Shown: positions 26,683 through 36,443, counted from the stretch's first letter. The stretch is DNA of 64,000 nt from Cyclobacteriaceae bacterium (GCA_016787665.1 JAEUUC010000009.1:443744-507743); one strand, 5' to 3'. A program made the numbers and translations. Notes: generated from the sequence alone by a model not told the origin.

Positions 26683-27500
26683 TTAATCGTTTCAACGCCT
26701 ACTACTACCTGCTGTTCATGCTGTTGGTCTTTGGTGCGTTCGCATCCATGGCGCAAAATCATTACGGCATTCAAATATTAGGATTCGTGGCGCTGGCGTT
26801 CGCTGCCATATTCTTCATTCAAGGCGTGCTCGCTGCCTGGGCACCCAAGCCGGACAAGCTGACCCTTTTGGAACTGGCGAGTCTGGTGATGCTGTCCACC
26901 ATCCTTTTTATGAGAGTCTTTTACCTCCGGTTTCCTTTTGTAGAGATTCTCTTTGCCGTGGCGGGCAGCCTGTTGATGCTGAGTTACCTGGTCAAGATGA
27001 GCAACGCTTGGCGGACACTAAGGTTCACCAGCCGAAGTATGGCAGTCCTCATTTTGCTTTTCCTGGGGAGCATCCTGACGTACACGGCCTCGCTCACGCT
27101 CGTTCCGTTTGCATCGTTCCTGGCCGAGCCGGCCGGCATGCTTGGGCTTGGCCTATTGTTAACCTTCGTGGGGCTATCGTTCTGGAAGGGCGAGTTGCTG
27201 TTGAAGGGCGAACGAGTCTCCCCATTCCGGTTTGTTCTCAGGTTCCAGGACCGTTCCATCGTGTTGGCCACATTGTTCTTGCTCTTTACGGTTTACATGG
27301 GCCTGACACGCGTGTCGGTGATCCCCAAGATGTATCTGGATCAATATCCCCAGGCATATTACGAGCTGGTCAATCGTTCGGAAACCGGCTCGGAAAAGCC
27401 CATCGATGGCAAGTTCCGCCATGAACGGTTTAAAGATGCCTACGATCAGTTTGTTGAGCGGCATGTAACCAACGCCAATGGCACAGGCAACGCCAACTAG
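26679..27500 (+). CDS. Multi-pass membrane protein ending the TIR/STAND operon
   Basis: The 273-residue product has about seven hydrophobic segments: ~7-25, ~29-50, ~62-78, ~83-101, ~112-133, ~140-160 and ~184-203 (IVLATLFLLFTVYMGLTRVS). A soluble, charged C-terminal tail follows (~210-273), including SEKPIDGKFRHERFKDAYDQ. No known family was recognised. The ATGA overlap with the second nSTAND gene implies stoichiometric production with it. Inference: a membrane partner or pore for the STAND proteins, which themselves carry a transmembrane helix. The TAG stop overlaps the stop of the opposite-strand cyclase gene in the palindrome CTAG. Confidence 0.65.
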   Translation: MINRFNAYYYLLFMLLVFGAFASMAQNHYGIQILGFVALAFAAIFFIQGVLAAWAPKPDKLTLLELASLVMLSTILFMRVFYLRFPFVEILFAVAGSLLMLSYLVKMSNAWRTLRFTSRSMAVLILLFLGSILTYTASLTLVPFASFLAEPAGMLGLGLLLTFVGLSFWKGELLLKGERVSPFRFVLRFQDRSIVLATLFLLFTVYMGLTRVSVIPKMYLDQYPQAYYELVNRSETGSEKPIDGKFRHERFKDAYDQFVERHVTNANGTGNAN

Positions 27501-28528
27501 TTGACAACCTCGAACACGTGAACAGGTGCCTCCTTGTTCTTCAATGTTTGTTTGCCGATCGAAACACAATCAAAGGATTGTTTCACCTTCTCATAACAGT
27601 CCTCGGTGATCAGAATCTGCGAGTGACCCGCCAGGGCTTGCAAGCGTTGTGCCGTGTTCACCACATCACCGATCACGGTGAAATCAAGACGTTTCAATGT
27701 AGCTGAACCAATGTTGCCCGAAATGACATCGCCACTGTTAATCCCTATGGCGACCTTCGGGGTATAACTCAACTCCACCGGTAAGGACTCAAGGCGGTTT
27801 CGAATAGCCAATGCTGCGTCAATGGCACGGTCCAGGTGATACTGGCCCTTGAACACCGCCATCACACAGTCGCCCATAAACTTGTCAACCGTTCCATTTT
27901 GGGCAATAATCTCTTCTACAATCACGTCAAAGTAGTGGTTGAGCAACTGAACCACCGTGTCTGCCTTCTCTTTTTCACTGATAGCTGTAAATCCGCATAT
28001 GTCAATAAAGGAAACACTGACTTCGAGCGTTTCGTTGGCCATCAAGGACTTTTCATACTCGCGCGAGCTCATGAAGTTCAGCACATTGGCGTCCACATAC
28101 ATCTTCAGGATGTCATTCTCCTTAATGGCCTGCAGGGTCTGCCTCATCAACTGCACATGCTGAATGGTTTTCTCCATCGTGCGTTCCAGGTCATCGAAGT
28201 TCACGGGCTTGGTGACAAAGTCGAAGGCCCCGCGGTTCATGGCTGTGCGAATGTTGTCCATGTCGCCATACGCGGAGACCATAACCGTTTTGCTCATGGG
28301 CGACACTTCGTTTAGCTTGGTAAGCAACGTCAGGCCGTCCATCTCGGGCATGTTGATGTCGCTCAACACCACCGCAATATCGGGATGCTGCTCAAGCTTT
28401 GTCAGCGCATCTTTACCATTACTGGCAAAAACAAACTCATAGTGCTGTTCCCGAATTTTCTGACGAAACTTTTGACGAATAAGTGTTTCCAGATCTGGCT
28501 CATCATCGGCCACTAATATTTTGGTCAT
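27497..28528 (-). CDS. Response regulator-class III adenylate cyclase fusion
   Basis: Residues 1-120 are a receiver domain: DDE at 8-10, phosphoacceptor Asp57 in VLSDINMPEMDG, and the KPVNF switch end. A coiled linker leads to a class III cyclase catalytic domain at ~165-340: FIDICGFTAISEKEKA (metal Asp), VDKFMGDCVMAVF (second metal Asp and an adenine-recognising Lys), and LDFTVIGDVVNTAQRLQ (Asp for adenine, Asn/Arg for catalysis). The Lys/Asp pair points to ATP, so cAMP. It is the last gene of the kinase operon, overlapping the preceding receiver gene by 4 nt. Inference: the phosphorelay output is cyclic AMP. Confidence 0.9.
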   Translation of the reverse strand: MTKILVADDEPDLETLIRQKFRQKIREQHYEFVFASNGKDALTKLEQHPDIAVVLSDINMPEMDGLTLLTKLNEVSPMSKTVMVSAYGDMDNIRTAMNRGAFDFVTKPVNFDDLERTMEKTIQHVQLMRQTLQAIKENDILKMYVDANVLNFMSSREYEKSLMANETLEVSVSFIDICGFTAISEKEKADTVVQLLNHYFDVIVEEIIAQNGTVDKFMGDCVMAVFKGQYHLDRAIDAALAIRNRLESLPVELSYTPKVAIGINSGDVISGNIGSATLKRLDFTVIGDVVNTAQRLQALAGHSQILITEDCYEKVKQSFDCVSIGKQTLKNKEAPVHVFEVVN

Positions 28529-28902
28529 GCGTTAGCCAGATTTAACTTTTCTTTAAGGGCAACAAAATCGACAGGTTTGGTTAAGAAGTCATCGGCTCCT
28601 AATTCTTTAGCCATTCTGTAATTCTCCGCATCGCCATAAGCGGTTATCATCATTACCACCGGTGGTGGTTTCATGTACTTCTTCTTCACGTTTTCCAACA
28701 ACTGCAATCCACTCATGCCGGGCATGTTTATGTCCGAAAGAATAAGCATGGCTTCATGTTCCCATTGATTGAGAAGTTGAAGCGCATCTTCGCCTGAATA
28801 AGCAAATGCAAATTCAACACGACCATCCCGAATCTCTTTACGGAAACGTTGCTCAAAAAGCGTTTTTACATCTTGTTCGTCATCAACAACTAAAATTTTC
28901 AT
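28525..28902 (-). CDS. Stand-alone response regulator receiver
   Basis: The 125-residue CheY-like receiver has DDE at 7-9, phosphoacceptor Asp57 in LILSDINMPGMSG, Thr/Ala switch residues in MITAYGD and Lys in FLTKPVDF. There is no output domain, so it acts by protein contact or phosphate transfer, possibly passing phosphate on or competing with the receiver of the cyclase. The start overlaps the stop of the upstream kinase gene by one base (TGATG), and its end overlaps the cyclase gene's start by 4 nt. Confidence 0.9.
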   Translation of the reverse strand: MKILVVDDEQDVKTLFEQRFRKEIRDGRVEFAFAYSGEDALQLLNQWEHEAMLILSDINMPGMSGLQLLENVKKKYMKPPPVVMMITAYGDAENYRMAKELGADDFLTKPVDFVALKEKLNLANA

Positions 28903-31900
28903 CAGTGGGAATTGGGTAAGTGTATTGTAAATATGGTTCCTTCGTTTTCGCGGGTTTCAACTTTCAGTTCGCCTCCATGGCCCTTGGTTATGATTTCGTA
29001 GCTCATGCTAAGCCCAAGCCCGGTGCCTTGCCCCGATGGCTTGGTGGTGAAAAAGGGTTGAAAAATTTTATCAATTACATGTTTAGGAATGCCGTTTCCA
29101 TTATCCTGTACAAAAATCTCTACTCCGTTTTCTTCTTTTCGAGTGCCCACAGTTACAGTTGGTTCATAGCCGGGAGCTCCCTGTTGTTTCTTCTCAGCCA
29201 CAGCATAGAATGCATTCGTAATCAAATTAAGGATTACGCGCCCCACATCCTGCCCTACAACATTCACTTTCTCCACACGTTCATCAAAATCTGTCTTCAT
29301 GGAAGCGTTGAACGATTTGTCTTTTGCACGCAATCCATGATAAGCCAACCGCAGGTATTCATCGGCCAGCGCGTTAATGTTGGTAGGTTCTTTTTTGTTG
29401 TTGCTGGTACGCGAATGCTGCAACATACTTTTTACAATACCATCGGCACGCTTGCCGTGAAACATTATCTTGGACTCGTTATCGGCTAATGCTGATGCTA
29501 TTGCTTTAACTTCAGTCAGGTTTCCACTCTCAATTTCTTGTTTTAATTCATCGATCAGCTCTTTATTAACTTCTGCAAAGTTGTTAACAAAGTTGAGTGG
29601 ATTCTGAATTTCGTGGGCAATGCCCGCAGTAAGCTCACCCAAACTGGCCATCTTCTCGGATTGAATTAATTGTTTTTGTGTTTCCTGTAGCTCCTTTAAT
29701 GATTTCTGCAATGCATTGGTACGGTTCTCTACTTTTTCTTCCAGTAATTGATTTTGTCGTTTTAATGTGCGCGATCTGAATCGCACAACCAAAGTCATAA
29801 AGCCGAAGAAGATTATGGCATACAAGGTATAAGCCCACCACGTTTTCCACCACGGTGCGGTAATCACGAAAGTGAATGTTGCCGGTTTGCTCCATAGGCC
29901 ATTGATACCACGACTTGCTACTTTAAAGGTATAGTTGCCCGGTGGAAGATCGCGGTAATTTTCACTCAGCGTTTTATCGGTAATCGCACTCCAGTTTTTA
30001 TCAATGCCTTCCAGCATATACCGATACCGAAGTTTATCGGGATAGCTTAATTGCATGGCTGAGTAGTTGAAGCTTACGTAGTTTTGATTGTAAGGCACCA
30101 CCAGGTTATAAGGAATGTAAAATGTAGTTTCTACCGAATCCCATTGAATATTGTTCTTAATAAGATAATCATCGGCCGGAAGTGATGCGCGGTTGCGGAA
30201 GTCATGGCGTTGATCAAAGAAGTTAACGGCTGCCACTTGTGGTTTGCTGCGTGTGGTATCCAGTTGCACCGAATCCATAACCAGCAATACTAATGTTTCC
30301 ACACCCGCCCAATACTGACCGCTTTTTGTAAATGTGCCACTGTTCTGAGCAAAATCGAGTGCGCCAAGGCCTTGTGCTTTTCCCAAGTTGGTTGTGCTAA
30401 CAGTGAATTTATTTTTCTCGTCAACCCTTGGAGTAATGATTGATAAACCATTGGTAGTACCAGCATAAATTTTTCCATTGCGCTCATTCAGAGTATAAAT
30501 GCCGTTATCGGCCAAGCCTTCGCTTGACGTAATGGTCGTAATAGAGTCATGCGAAGGGTTAATAATATCAATTCCAGAGAGGCCACCAATCCACACGCTG
30601 CCATCTGAATATTCCATGATAGCGTTTCCCGAGTCACCACTTAAACCGTTATCCCGGTTTAGAAATCTCATAGTCTTTTGTTGTGCATCAACTACCATAA
30701 CGCCTGCGGTACTAAGAATCCAGATTTGATTTTTATTGTCGCCATATATCTGGTAGTAAAATGCATCCCTCCAGGCATGCAGGTTAGAAATCTTTCTTAT
30801 CAAACCTTTATCGGGATTGATTACCGACACCCCTGTTGCCGAAGTGATCCACATGTCTCCGTTTTGGTCTTCAAAAAATGCCGAGGTGTCATCATCCGGT
30901 AATCCATGTTTGGTAGAGACTTGTGCAAGCGCTTGCTTCTTCAAATCAATAATATGCAGGCCATTGCCATTATTGCCTACCCAGATTCGTCCCTGGCTAT
31001 CCTCAAGAAGGGTCGGTGCTGAATTATGAGCAAGGCCATCATCAGTACTAATGTGCTGGATCGTTTCTTGAGCCGGATTATAAACATCAATTCCATTTCG
31101 GGTACCAATCCAGATTTTTCCATCCTTTGCTTCAAGTGTTGCCCAGATTGAAGTATTTCCAAGCCCATCGGTGGTCGTAAAATTACCGGGCCTACCCAGA
31201 TTGGAGTTGAGTATGTATGTAGAGCCATTATTTGATCCAACCCAAAGCTGACCTTCATTATCGGTAAGTGTGCGCCAGATATCCGCTTCTTGATTGAGCT
31301 TAAAGCTTTCAACGAAGTTTGTGTTTGGGTTGAACGAATACACATTGCCTCCATTGTCACCGAACCAGATCAAACCCGATCCACTTTCTGAAATTCCCTT
31401 TAAGATTGTTTTCTTATTATCAACAAACCGTTGCTGTTCTTCTCCCAGTATCTGAAGTCTGTTATTCTTACGATCAACGATTGCAAGTCCCGTAGCATTA
31501 CCAATCCATATCTTACCATTGCTGGCTTGAAACACATCGATTACTCTATTAATTGGTAATCCGTTACGTTCATCAAGTTTCTTCACCTGGTTTGTCTTAA
31601 GATCAAAAATGTAAACTCCATTAAATGAAGCAACCCAGATTAGTCCGTCTGTATCTTTTATAATCCCAAGATTTCTATCAATAGCTGCATTGTTCTTTCT
31701 TAACTTTCGTACAACACGGGTTTCCGGATCGTACACCAAAACCCCATCACTAAATACAGGAATCCACATCCGGCCTTCATCGTCCTGAATCATTTTGTAA
31801 GTCATTCCCTGATTAGCCGGGAAAAGATCTTCCAGCAATTCTATAGTTCCGGCTTTCTCGTCTATTACATAATTGTCACCTGTTTGAGTGCCAATCCAAA

Positions 31901-32519
31901 TCCGGTTTTTGTTATCACGGAAGAGAGAAATAATGTCAATGAATGGAAGTCCTTGCTCTAATCCATAGATTTCCAGGAATCCACCATCGTAGCGGCAAAG
32001 ACCTTTGTTGGTGCCAATCCATAAAGCGCCTGATGGATCTTTCAGAAAATCGCGGGCTGTACCCGGTAACCCAATTGAATTAGCATCAAGAAAACCGCGC
32101 GGCATGTCTTGCACATATACTGGCGAACCGACCTTTACTACCTTTGGTGGAAGTAGTTTGATGATTCTGTTTTTCATCGTGTCGGCCGGCAGGTCGTTAA
32201 TATTGAATGACGAGTCAGGCACACTGTTCCAGTCAAATGACTTTTCGGTTAATGGTTTAGCCAAAGGTTTGGCTTTGCCAATGTTAAATGGCCGCGAGGG
32301 AATTTTATCCAGTGAAAACTTCTTGATGGAGGGAGGCTTTATACTGTCCGCCCGCACATTTCTCCAGTTAATGGTTAACGGTTCACTAAACTTGAAGGGT
32401 TTGGTTACAGGTTGCGAGTACTCGGTTTCATCTGCTGGAAATGGAACGTGATCGGAAGTGTTGCTGCATCCACTGATAAGCAGTAAGAAAAAGGAAAACA
32501 GCCAGGAGTATAGCTTCAT
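28902..32519 (-). CDS. Two-component-regulator-propeller histidine kinase with lipoprotein N-terminus
   Basis: Start placed at ATG 32519, giving MKLYSWLFSFFLLLISGC, a lipoprotein signal with lipobox LISGC. A ~110-residue region rich in KPF/KPP-like motifs follows (for example PSIKKFSLDKIPSRPFNIGK). Then come two propellers of Reg_prop blades (WIGTNKGLCRYDG, WIGTQTGDNYVID), a Y_Y_Y domain at ~780-850 and a transmembrane helix (~880-900, WWAYTLYAIIFFGFMTL). HisKA has phosphoacceptor His ~969 in AHEIQNP, followed by HATPase with DNGNGIP and GQGTGLGLSMSYEI. There is no receiver or AraC domain, unlike classic hybrid regulators. A periplasmic ligand should drive autophosphorylation. Confidence 0.9.
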   Translation of the reverse strand: MKLYSWLFSFFLLLISGCSNTSDHVPFPADETEYSQPVTKPFKFSEPLTINWRNVRADSIKPPSIKKFSLDKIPSRPFNIGKAKPLAKPLTEKSFDWNSVPDSSFNINDLPADTMKNRIIKLLPPKVVKVGSPVYVQDMPRGFLDANSIGLPGTARDFLKDPSGALWIGTNKGLCRYDGGFLEIYGLEQGLPFIDIISLFRDNKNRIWIGTQTGDNYVIDEKAGTIELLEDLFPANQGMTYKMIQDDEGRMWIPVFSDGVLVYDPETRVVRKLRKNNAAIDRNLGIIKDTDGLIWVASFNGVYIFDLKTNQVKKLDERNGLPINRVIDVFQASNGKIWIGNATGLAIVDRKNNRLQILGEEQQRFVDNKKTILKGISESGSGLIWFGDNGGNVYSFNPNTNFVESFKLNQEADIWRTLTDNEGQLWVGSNNGSTYILNSNLGRPGNFTTTDGLGNTSIWATLEAKDGKIWIGTRNGIDVYNPAQETIQHISTDDGLAHNSAPTLLEDSQGRIWVGNNGNGLHIIDLKKQALAQVSTKHGLPDDDTSAFFEDQNGDMWITSATGVSVINPDKGLIRKISNLHAWRDAFYYQIYGDNKNQIWILSTAGVMVVDAQQKTMRFLNRDNGLSGDSGNAIMEYSDGSVWIGGLSGIDIINPSHDSITTITSSEGLADNGIYTLNERNGKIYAGTTNGLSIITPRVDEKNKFTVSTTNLGKAQGLGALDFAQNSGTFTKSGQYWAGVETLVLLVMDSVQLDTTRSKPQVAAVNFFDQRHDFRNRASLPADDYLIKNNIQWDSVETTFYIPYNLVVPYNQNYVSFNYSAMQLSYPDKLRYRYMLEGIDKNWSAITDKTLSENYRDLPPGNYTFKVASRGINGLWSKPATFTFVITAPWWKTWWAYTLYAIIFFGFMTLVVRFRSRTLKRQNQLLEEKVENRTNALQKSLKELQETQKQLIQSEKMASLGELTAGIAHEIQNPLNFVNNFAEVNKELIDELKQEIESGNLTEVKAIASALADNESKIMFHGKRADGIVKSMLQHSRTSNNKKEPTNINALADEYLRLAYHGLRAKDKSFNASMKTDFDERVEKVNVVGQDVGRVILNLITNAFYAVAEKKQQGAPGYEPTVTVGTRKEENGVEIFVQDNGNGIPKHVIDKIFQPFFTTKPSGQGTGLGLSMSYEIITKGHGGELKVETRENEGTIFTIHLPNSH

Positions 32520-32573
32520 TGAACCCTTAATTTTGGTATGAGTAAAGATAGGGTAATGTTTCACAAGGCCAGA

Positions 32574-35500
32574 TTATTCAACAGGTAATACTAAAATAAA
32601 TGTGGAGCCTTCGCCTTCTTTAGATTCAACCGTAAGATTACCCGAGTGCCCTTTGGTAACAATGTCATAGCTCAGTGAGAGTCCTAATCCGGTACCTTGC
32701 CCGGCAGGTTTGGTAGTAAAGAACGGTTGAAAGATTTTCTGCGTTATACTTTCCGGAATACCATTACCATTGTCTTGCACTTGTATCACCACTTTACCGC
32801 CAACCGATTTGGTAGTTACAGTAACGGTTGGTTCGTAGGCTGTGCCTTCAGACTTCTTCTTTTTTTCATTCACGGCATAGAATGCGTTGGTCAGCAAGTT
32901 TAAAACCACCCTGCCAATATCCTGCGGCACAATCTTTACTTTTCCAACGGTTGGATCTAGATTTGTTTTAAAGGAAGCATTGAACGATTTGTCCTTGGCG
33001 CGAAGTCCATGATAAGAAAGGCGCAGGTATTCATCGCAAAGTTCATTAATGTCGGTAGGTTCTTTCTGGCCTGAGCTGGCGCGTGAGTGTTGTAACATCC
33101 CTTTTACAATCCCATCGGCACGCTTGCCGTGAAACATGACTTTCGATTCGTTTTGAGCAAGTGTATCGGCAATGGTTTTCGCTTCGTTCAGATTTCCGGC
33201 ATCAATCTCTTGCTTCAGTTCATCTATCAGCTCTTTATTAACCTCTGCAAAGTTGTTTACAAAGTTTAATGGGTTTTGTATTTCATGGGCAATGCCAGCA
33301 GTCAGTTCACCCAGGCTGGCCATCTTTTCAGATTGGATGAGTTGTGATTGAGTGGCTTTGAGTTCAGTATATGCTTTCTCAATTTCTTTGGCTTGTTTCA
33401 ATTCGCGCTCGCGGCTACGTTCACGTTCACGCAGCTTTATACTTCTGCGTACGGTGCGATCTGCCGTAAAGGCAAAACCGGCAAAGATTATCAGGTATGA
33501 AGCATAGGCCCACCACGTACGCCACCACGGTGGTAGTATGTTTATCTCTAACGTTATTCCTTCCTCGTTCCAGATGCCATAGGCATTGGCGGCACGAACT
33601 TTAAATTTATAATCGCCCGGGTCGAGGTTGGTATAAGCAGCAAAATTACGGTTATCGTAAATCCAATCCTTATCGTACCCCTCCAACATGTGTGCATATT
33701 GATTCTTTTTAGGGTTAGCATAATGCAGGGCTGCGAATTCAAAACTCAAATTATTTTGATCGAAAGAGAGTGAGATGTTTTTTGTTGCCAGCAAACTTTC
33801 CGTGAGAGGCGAATCAATTAGGTCGATTATAGACTTGTTCGAAATAAATAAATTTGAAATAATAATAGCTGGTGGTGTTTTGTTTGAGGCAACGTTCGTA
33901 AATGTCGTAAGACCATGATCACCCCCAAAATAAAACCGACCATCCGTTGCACGGGTGTTAGTTAACGACAGAAAAACATCACCACCAATACCATCGGTTG
34001 AATTATAATTAATAAAGGTGGTCTTGCCCAGATTTTCATTATTAACCATTTGCGATAATCCGTTTTGGGTAGCAATCCACATTTCGCCATTGTCGCCTTC
34101 CTCAATAGCTTCAATAAGGTTGGTTGGCAAGCCATCAATTTCTGTATACCTCGTAAAGGTTTCTGTAGCGGGATCAAGCCTGCTTACTCCTTCATTGGTG
34201 GCAAACCAGATCATGCCCTGACTATCGGCATGAATATCCCGAATGTTATTATGGCTAAGTGAGTTTGCATCATCCGGATTATGTGTAAAGGTCTTTACCT
34301 GTTTGGTCACAACATCAATTCGATCAATACCGCTTCCTTCCGCGGCTACCCAAATGTATTTATCGGTTATCTCAATGTCACTTATATTCGATCCGGAGGT
34401 ATAGAGTTCTTCCTTTTCAGGAATGATCTCGGTTTGAAAGCTTTGTACCTGATCAGCCACCTGTGCTTTTATCAAGGCAATTCCATACAACGAAGTCTGT
34501 GTAGGGGGGGCATCATTCCATTTTCCATAGGCATGACTATCGTCTGTTCTGTATCGTAAATTATAAGTGCCCGGTTCTAAGGTTACACTACCCAGAACAA
34601 TTCTGTTTTTATAAGCACCTCCCGCATGTAGCGTCTCTTCAAAGTTGCTCATTTTCCATACGGTATCTTTGGCAGTATTTTCTATCCATCCAAAGTCACC
34701 TTTAGCCAATGGATCCATTTCAGCAACGGCCATTACCCAATACGTTCCGGCTTTTTTTATTTCTACCGGCTGCGTGATATTTTGGTTATCGATAACCTTT
34801 TCGATACTGGCAACCTTTTGATCAGTTGTGATCAGGCTATCCATTTCTTCAACCAACTGAGCGGGATATTGGCGGCCATGTTTATTGATTATCCGCTGAA
34901 TGGTATTGTCTTTGGTGTTTAAAATATTAACACCATTATTGGTGCCCACCCACACCCGGCCTTGCTTGTCGGGTTTTACGACCCGCACCTGGTTATGGGA
35001 AAGGGAGTTTTCGTTTAAAGAATCATATTTGAAGCGTCTGATTTCTTTATAGGTTTTATCTAATAAAACCAAACCATCGCCCCAGGTACCCAGCCATAAC
35101 GAGCCATCCTCATTTTCGGCAATAGCACGGGCCGAACCACCAAACATATCATCCACAACCTTAAACTTAATTTTTTCAAAGGTTTGCTTTTTGGGGTCAT
35201 ATGCATTTACTCCATTGCCACGCGTACCGATGTATACAATACCAGGTTTTACTTTAGAGGCAACGATGCCAAAAATTCCACCAGCACTCAATCCATTGGG
35301 ATTGGCAGGGTCATGACTAAGATACTGAAAGGGCTTGTTTACCGGATCATATTTCACCAAACCAGACTCACGACTGCCTATCCAGAAGATACCACTACGG
35401 TCGATCATGAATTGCGTCATCGTGATGTTCCAGCTATGCGTGCGCATGATCATTTTTCCAGCAATTTCTATTTCAGTAAAACGATCCGAGATACCCTCAA

Positions 35501-36443
35501 ACTTCAGCATGCCGCGGAAGTTATTGGCAATCCAGATATTGCCTTGTGGGTCGGGTAAAATACTGTTCCAGTTATTCCAGACTTCACCAGGGCGAGGGGT
35601 ATATACTTTTAGTGTTTTAAAATCACCCGTGTAAGGATTGAATTTATGAACACTGCTGCGCGTGGTAATCCATAATGTATTGGTGCTATCGGCATAGATA
35701 GCGGTGATCGTATTCTCAGAATCTTCAAAATTAAATTTTCCTGTTTTTTCTGATGCTATCGGCTTAAACGCATTTTCATTTTTCGCCTTTCTCATCAGGC
35801 CATAACTCAATGTCCCCAACCATAAATTTCCGTTTAAGTCTTCAGCAAGAGCGAGTGCCGGGCCGTTAATTTGATCCGGCACTACTGAATTGGCCAGTTC
35901 ATATTTGGGCATCTTCCATTCATCTGAAGTAGTATCGTATTGTATTAATTGGAGATTAAAAGAATTTACCCACAGGTTTTTTTGAGAATCTATAAATAAC
36001 TTAAATCCTGCTACTTGTGAATCACTGGTAAAACCGAAGGCAGGAGCAAACTCATAATTCTTAAATTCATTTTTCTGGCGAATGTATTTTGAAACACCTT
36101 TGCCATTGCTCACCCAGATGTCATGGTTGGCATCTTCGAGCAAACTCCAGATAAGGTTGTGCTGTAAACTGGTTGGTTTGTCAGGTACATTTTTAAATGT
36201 CTGAAAATTGTAACCATCATACATCTGCAATCCCTGGGTGGTGCCAATCCAAATGATGCCGTAGCTATCCTGTATTACTGCATTCACCGTAGGCGAAGCC
36301 AATCCATCGGCAATAGAGATGTACGTGGGTTCAATTGTTATGACAGGGGCCTGCGAATAGAGTGAATAGTTAGTAAGGCAGCACACACTGACAACAATAG
36401 CAAGAAGCAGGGTGCGCACTGGAGGCAGATGTAGCTTAGGCAT
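32574..36443 (-). CDS. Two-component-regulator-propeller histidine kinase with an insertion in the propeller
   Basis: The 1289-residue product has a signal peptide (~1-30, LLLAIVVSVCCLTNYSLYSQ), Reg_prop propellers (IIWIGTTQGLQMYDG, LWLGTLSYGLMRK), a Y_Y_Y domain at ~865-945 (LEGYDKDWIYDNRN) and a transmembrane helix ~950-970. HisKA has phosphoacceptor His ~1053 in AHEIQNP and HATPase has VQDNGNGIP and GLGLSLSYDIV. At ~518-674 the propeller is interrupted by a non-blade segment, including GTYWVMAVAEMDP and EPGTYNLRYRTDD, which looks like a beta-sandwich module. It is a classic-type kinase with no receiver. It ends 55 nt before the next kinase start and follows the TPR kinase by 36 nt. Confidence 0.9.
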   Translation of the reverse strand: MPKLHLPPVRTLLLAIVVSVCCLTNYSLYSQAPVITIEPTYISIADGLASPTVNAVIQDSYGIIWIGTTQGLQMYDGYNFQTFKNVPDKPTSLQHNLIWSLLEDANHDIWVSNGKGVSKYIRQKNEFKNYEFAPAFGFTSDSQVAGFKLFIDSQKNLWVNSFNLQLIQYDTTSDEWKMPKYELANSVVPDQINGPALALAEDLNGNLWLGTLSYGLMRKAKNENAFKPIASEKTGKFNFEDSENTITAIYADSTNTLWITTRSSVHKFNPYTGDFKTLKVYTPRPGEVWNNWNSILPDPQGNIWIANNFRGMLKFEGISDRFTEIEIAGKMIMRTHSWNITMTQFMIDRSGIFWIGSRESGLVKYDPVNKPFQYLSHDPANPNGLSAGGIFGIVASKVKPGIVYIGTRGNGVNAYDPKKQTFEKIKFKVVDDMFGGSARAIAENEDGSLWLGTWGDGLVLLDKTYKEIRRFKYDSLNENSLSHNQVRVVKPDKQGRVWVGTNNGVNILNTKDNTIQRIINKHGRQYPAQLVEEMDSLITTDQKVASIEKVIDNQNITQPVEIKKAGTYWVMAVAEMDPLAKGDFGWIENTAKDTVWKMSNFEETLHAGGAYKNRIVLGSVTLEPGTYNLRYRTDDSHAYGKWNDAPPTQTSLYGIALIKAQVADQVQSFQTEIIPEKEELYTSGSNISDIEITDKYIWVAAEGSGIDRIDVVTKQVKTFTHNPDDANSLSHNNIRDIHADSQGMIWFATNEGVSRLDPATETFTRYTEIDGLPTNLIEAIEEGDNGEMWIATQNGLSQMVNNENLGKTTFINYNSTDGIGGDVFLSLTNTRATDGRFYFGGDHGLTTFTNVASNKTPPAIIISNLFISNKSIIDLIDSPLTESLLATKNISLSFDQNNLSFEFAALHYANPKKNQYAHMLEGYDKDWIYDNRNFAAYTNLDPGDYKFKVRAANAYGIWNEEGITLEINILPPWWRTWWAYASYLIIFAGFAFTADRTVRRSIKLRERERSRERELKQAKEIEKAYTELKATQSQLIQSEKMASLGELTAGIAHEIQNPLNFVNNFAEVNKELIDELKQEIDAGNLNEAKTIADTLAQNESKVMFHGKRADGIVKGMLQHSRASSGQKEPTDINELCDEYLRLSYHGLRAKDKSFNASFKTNLDPTVGKVKIVPQDIGRVVLNLLTNAFYAVNEKKKKSEGTAYEPTVTVTTKSVGGKVVIQVQDNGNGIPESITQKIFQPFFTTKPAGQGTGLGLSLSYDIVTKGHSGNLTVESKEGEGSTFILVLPVE

